A stretch of 64,000 nucleotides of DNA from CBDDKZ01 sp965230415. Its GTDB lineage: Bacteria > Bacteroidota > Bacteroidia > Cytophagales > JAAEPT01. Numbering within the stretch: position 1 is the first letter of the stretch; the number at the start of each line of letters is the position of its first letter. The position numbers were made by a program, and so were the translations under genes. Location of the stretch: positions 3,286,001-3,350,000 of the forward strand of contig CBDDKZ010000005.1 of assembly GCA_965230415.1 (NCBI GenBank). The letters are read 5' to 3'. Of the stretch, positions 61,212 to 64,000 are shown piece after piece. The notes beneath the pieces are model-generated. The model had not been told where the DNA came from. It did not search any database and was given only the letters and a program-made list of their open reading frames with translations.

Positions 61212-63056
61212 TTACCGGTACTCAGTCATTTCTTTTAATTCCTGATCGAAACTACCGCTTAAAATAGGAAAACGGCACCAGGTGCGAGGGTCTACATTAA
61301 AATCATCTAAGTGAAATGAAGGAGCCAGGCGTTCACGTTTCCATTGATTACGTGCCCACAATTGGTAAAATCGATTGATATAAACCTTTAAATCTTCTAA
61401 AGAATAAGCTTCAGTCTTATTAAGGACTTTTAATGTTTCCAATGGACTTTTGTGGAAATGAATTGCTTGTTTTTCAATAGCTGCCAGTAATGGGTAGGGC
61501 ATCAGATCATCCTCATCGGTTTGCGTGGTATCCAGAGGGCGAAGTTCGGCACTTGGTGCCAATTCATTTACATAATTCAAACCTGTATATCCCAGTTTTT
61601 TTTCCGCCCATACGAGCCAGTTTCTGATGAAGTGCTTATCAACTCCGGCAATAGGGGATATACTTCCGGAAGTATCCCCGTCCATAGTGGCATAGCCCAC
61701 ATCTCCTTCGCTTCGGTTTGAGGTTGTAATAAGCAGGCCGCGGTGAATGTTGGTTAACATCCATATTATTGGTGAGCGACTGCGAGCCTGGATGTTTTGC
61801 AATGCCAGGTCGTCATTTTCCCAGTTTAATTTTCTATTGAGCGCACTTTCAATTTTTGAGGTGTATAAGGCCACCTCTTCATCAATCGACCAGTGGTGAA
61901 ATTGTGCGTTAATAGAACGTGCAAGATATTCGGCAGCTTCGAAAGTTTTATCCGATGAATTCTTGGTACTTTGGTAAGCAGTTATGAGTAGTTTATTAGT
62001 TAATAGATGTATGGCATCTTTGGTAGTTAATTGTTCGGACTCTTCTAAAGGTAGGTGTAGTTTTTCACAAAATGTTATCATGCCCAATTCCTCAATACCC
62101 CTCCTTACCATCTCGGCTACAAGGATTGCACATGTTGAAGAGTCTGCTCCTCCGCTTAGCGATAGAATATAGGAAGTAGAAAAGCTTTTTCTAAGGTAAT
62201 CAAAGAGAGCTAGACTTACGGCTCTGGTAAATTCTTCTTCTTTGGACAAATTTTGTGCTTGTGAGATGGCTTCAGTAGTAGAAACCACATTGAAATCCTG
62301 AAATGAGAGCAGCTTGTTTTGAGCGAGCAAGGTTCCATTATCTGCTATGAGAATTTCTCCATCATAGATCATTTTACCAGCTTCGTTTCCTAATAAATTA
62401 GCGTAGACATAGGTGCAATTAAAGTCTCTCGAACTGTTAACTACAAGTGTTTGTCTGGATAAAGATTTAGCAAAAGCGAAGTGGCTGGCACTTGGATTTA
62501 GAATTATGTGAACATCTCTGTTCTTATGGTGATATGCAGGACGAGTTTCGCGCCAGGCGTCTTCACAAATTTCAAAGGCAACCCTTTTATTTTTGACTTC
62601 ATATACAAGGTCTCCGATGGGGACCATTACACCATTTAGTGTAATTGTGCTAACAAACCCTGAAGGCCATGGGGCGAACCAGCGTGTTTCGTAATGTACC
62701 CCGTCGTTTGCAAGGTGTTGTTTTGGTGTAATTCCCAATATTTTGCCATCAGAGGCCAAACAGACGCAGTTATATCTTTTGTTATCAAAAACCAGAGGGA
62801 ATCCAAAAGAAACAGTAATATTGCTTGTTAGCTGTGTTAATTCAAAAAGGTAATCCAAGCTCGTATCATATAACCAATCGCTTAAGAATTGATCTTCACA
62901 ACCGTAACCCGTAATGCATAACTCCGGCAAACAAAGTAAGTCTATATTGGCAGATTTTGCCGATGTAATGGCTTTCTTTATGTTGTCAATATTATTTTTC
63001 CAATTGAAAGGTATTTGGTTGAGGGCCGCTCCTCCGAGTTTAATTCCTTCGTGCAT
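61212..63056 (-). CDS. nadE: NAD(+) synthase, glutamine-hydrolysing
   Basis: Makes NAD from deamido-NAD using glutamine. The N-terminal nitrilase-type glutaminase domain (about 1-270) has the triad E45 (LLCLPELC), K112 (TPKQHLA) and C164 (FEICEDAW). The C-terminal synthetase domain has the PP-loop LSLSGGADSSTCA, and TSNRSEGDVGYATMDGDTSGS for deamido-NAD binding. Length 614 agrees with two-domain NadE. It lies 21 bases after rnc on the same strand and is probably third in a fabF-rnc-nadE transcript. Confidence 0.97.
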   Translation of the reverse strand: MHEGIKLGGAALNQIPFNWKNNIDNIKKAITSAKSANIDLLCLPELCITGYGCEDQFLSDWLYDTSLDYLFELTQLTSNITVSFGFPLVFDNKRYNCVCLASDGKILGITPKQHLANDGVHYETRWFAPWPSGFVSTITLNGVMVPIGDLVYEVKNKRVAFEICEDAWRETRPAYHHKNRDVHIILNPSASHFAFAKSLSRQTLVVNSSRDFNCTYVYANLLGNEAGKMIYDGEILIADNGTLLAQNKLLSFQDFNVVSTTEAISQAQNLSKEEEFTRAVSLALFDYLRKSFSTSYILSLSGGADSSTCAILVAEMVRRGIEELGMITFCEKLHLPLEESEQLTTKDAIHLLTNKLLITAYQSTKNSSDKTFEAAEYLARSINAQFHHWSIDEEVALYTSKIESALNRKLNWENDDLALQNIQARSRSPIIWMLTNIHRGLLITTSNRSEGDVGYATMDGDTSGSISPIAGVDKHFIRNWLVWAEKKLGYTGLNYVNELAPSAELRPLDTTQTDEDDLMPYPLLAAIEKQAIHFHKSPLETLKVLNKTEAYSLEDLKVYINRFYQLWARNQWKRERLAPSFHLDDFNVDPRTWCRFPILSGSFDQELKEMTEYR

Positions 63057-63077
63057 ATCACAAAGGTAGTGTATAAA

Positions 63078-63782
63078 TTAGCTCAATTCGAGCATTTTAC
63101 ATGATTTTTCAGCGGCAGCTTGTTCTGCCTTTTTCTTACTGGCTCCTTGGCCTGTGCCAATGGCTTCATTTTCAATATGAACCTGTGCGGTAAAGACTTT
63201 GGAGTGGTTATCGCCGGTTTCATTTATAATGTCAAAACGAATATCTTTGTTATGCTTTTGTGCCCATTCAATGAGAATACTTTTGAAGTTGGTATTTGTA
63301 CTTATTACCGAGTCTATATCAATGAATGGTTGAATGAGTTTTTTAATGACAAATTTAGAACAAAATTGATAGCCTTTGTCCAGATAAATAGCACCAATAA
63401 AAGCCTCTAATGCATTTCCATAAATCGATTTGTGACTGTTCGTATTTTTTTTCTGATTGGACTGATATTGAATAATCTTGTTTAACCCTATTTTTACGGC
63501 AAGCCCGTTAAGTGTTTCCCTTTTTACAATTCTTGATCGAATTTCCGTTAAGAAGCCTTCATCTTTATAAGGGAATTTTTTGAAGAGATAGTCGCCAACA
63601 ATGGCGCCCAATACGGCGTCACCTAAAAATTCAAGTCGTTCGTTGGAATCTTTACCAACAGACGAGTGGCGCAAGGCTAATAGGTAAAGAGCCGGATTTC
63701 CCGGCTTCTTTCCTAAAATTCCTTTAATTATTTTTTTAAACTTTTTGTCTTTGAATGACCTTTTTGAGAAGAGATTAATCAT
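63078..63782 (-). CDS. rnc: Ribonuclease III
   Basis: Double-strand-specific endoribonuclease processing rRNA and regulatory RNAs. The catalytic signature NERLEFLGDA is at residues 47-56, with a second acidic site in YGNALEAFIGAIYLD. The C-terminal dsRNA-binding domain runs from about 160 to 234 (GQGASKKKAEQAAAEK). Length 234 is normal. It overlaps the end of fabF by 8 bases and is followed by nadE; the fabF-rnc pairing is widespread in Bacteroidota. Confidence 0.97.
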   Translation of the reverse strand: MINLFSKRSFKDKKFKKIIKGILGKKPGNPALYLLALRHSSVGKDSNERLEFLGDAVLGAIVGDYLFKKFPYKDEGFLTEIRSRIVKRETLNGLAVKIGLNKIIQYQSNQKKNTNSHKSIYGNALEAFIGAIYLDKGYQFCSKFVIKKLIQPFIDIDSVISTNTNFKSILIEWAQKHNKDIRFDIINETGDNHSKVFTAQVHIENEAIGTGQGASKKKAEQAAAEKSCKMLELS

Positions 63783-64000
63783 CGAGCTTTTTGAAAATCA
63801 CTGAAGCATTGTGACCCCCAAACCCAAAGGTGTTACTTAAAGCAACGTTAATCGTTCTTTTCTCAGCCTTCATAAACGTGAAATTTAGTTTAGAATCAAA
63901 AGCCTCATCATCTGTAAAATGATTAATAGTCGGAGGCGCCACTTGATTCTGAATAGCCAAAATGCAGGCCAGGGACTCAACAGCCCCGGCAGCACCAAGA
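63775..64000 (-). CDS. fabF: Beta-ketoacyl-ACP synthase II, 3' part
   Basis: C-terminal 75 residues of FabF, the condensing enzyme that extends fatty acids; the frame is open to the window edge, so the 5' part is outside. The visible part begins LGAAGAVESLACILAIQ and contains TFGFGGHNASVIFKK, the conserved C-terminal glycine-rich loop next to the active site. The catalytic Cys and first His are outside; the Lys/His region is only partly visible. Overlaps rnc by 8 bases. Confidence 0.95.
   Translation of the reverse strand, partial: LGAAGAVESLACILAIQNQVAPPTINHFTDDEAFDSKLNFTFMKAEKRTINVALSNTFGFGGHNASVIFKKLDD

Overview
The window comes from a member of the Bacteroidota, at roughly 40% G+C. The evidence is type IX secretion (T9SS) C-terminal sorting domains, a PorP/SprF protein with a gliding-motility type adhesin, TonB-dependent receptors with carboxypeptidase-like N-termini, DUF4249 and DUF547 lipoproteins, the Bacteroidota form of the dcw cell-division cluster, and TAnnTTTG-like -7 promoter elements. 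The order (Cytophagales, Saprospirales or other) cannot be fixed from the sequence.

Bases 1-7.1 kb: the 3' end of a TonB-dependent receptor with its DUF4249 lipoprotein, a small T9SS-secreted protein, a frame-broken DEDDh exonuclease, then a 240-bp tandem array. Each array unit carries one tRNA or tRNA-like gene on the minus strand. These share acceptor, D and T arms but differ in the whole anticodon arm. The array ends in a truncated tRNA fused to the stop codon of a zinc-ribbon short-chain dehydrogenase, which overlaps a gene of unknown function.

Bases 7.1-19 kb: a 1739-residue secreted protein of 15 alternating repeats, a secreted propeller-like protein, Ddl ligase, a siroheme sulfite/nitrite reductase with a C-terminal HEPN-like region, and a protein with two OmpA domains.

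Bases 19-34.6 kb: a complete, tightly overlapping dcw operon, mraZ-rsmH-ftsL-ftsI-murE-mraY-murD-ftsW-murG-murC-ftsQ-ftsA-ftsZ. It makes peptidoglycan precursors and builds the division septum, and is preceded by three 10-bp-spaced MraZ-type operators. An intact IS1182-family element sits directly behind ftsZ.

Bases 36.4-51 kb: a Cys-rich small protein, TonB receptor and PepSY membrane protein module (probably metal or metal-complex uptake), then housekeeping genes (DUF547, FMN reductase, OsmC, ilvE, LysE-type exporter, sugar isomerase, mnmA) and a PD40/OmpA-like envelope protein.

Bases 49.2-58.3 kb: a three-gene minus-strand operon of a 2162-residue HYR-repeat adhesin with a T9SS type B end, a PorP/SprF protein and a PD40-OmpA protein. 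Bases 58.6-64 kb: siroheme-forming dehydrogenase, rhodanese and MscS channel on the plus strand, facing a fabF-rnc-nadE run on the minus strand. The siroheme dehydrogenase makes the cofactor needed by the reductase at 15.5-17.7 kb.
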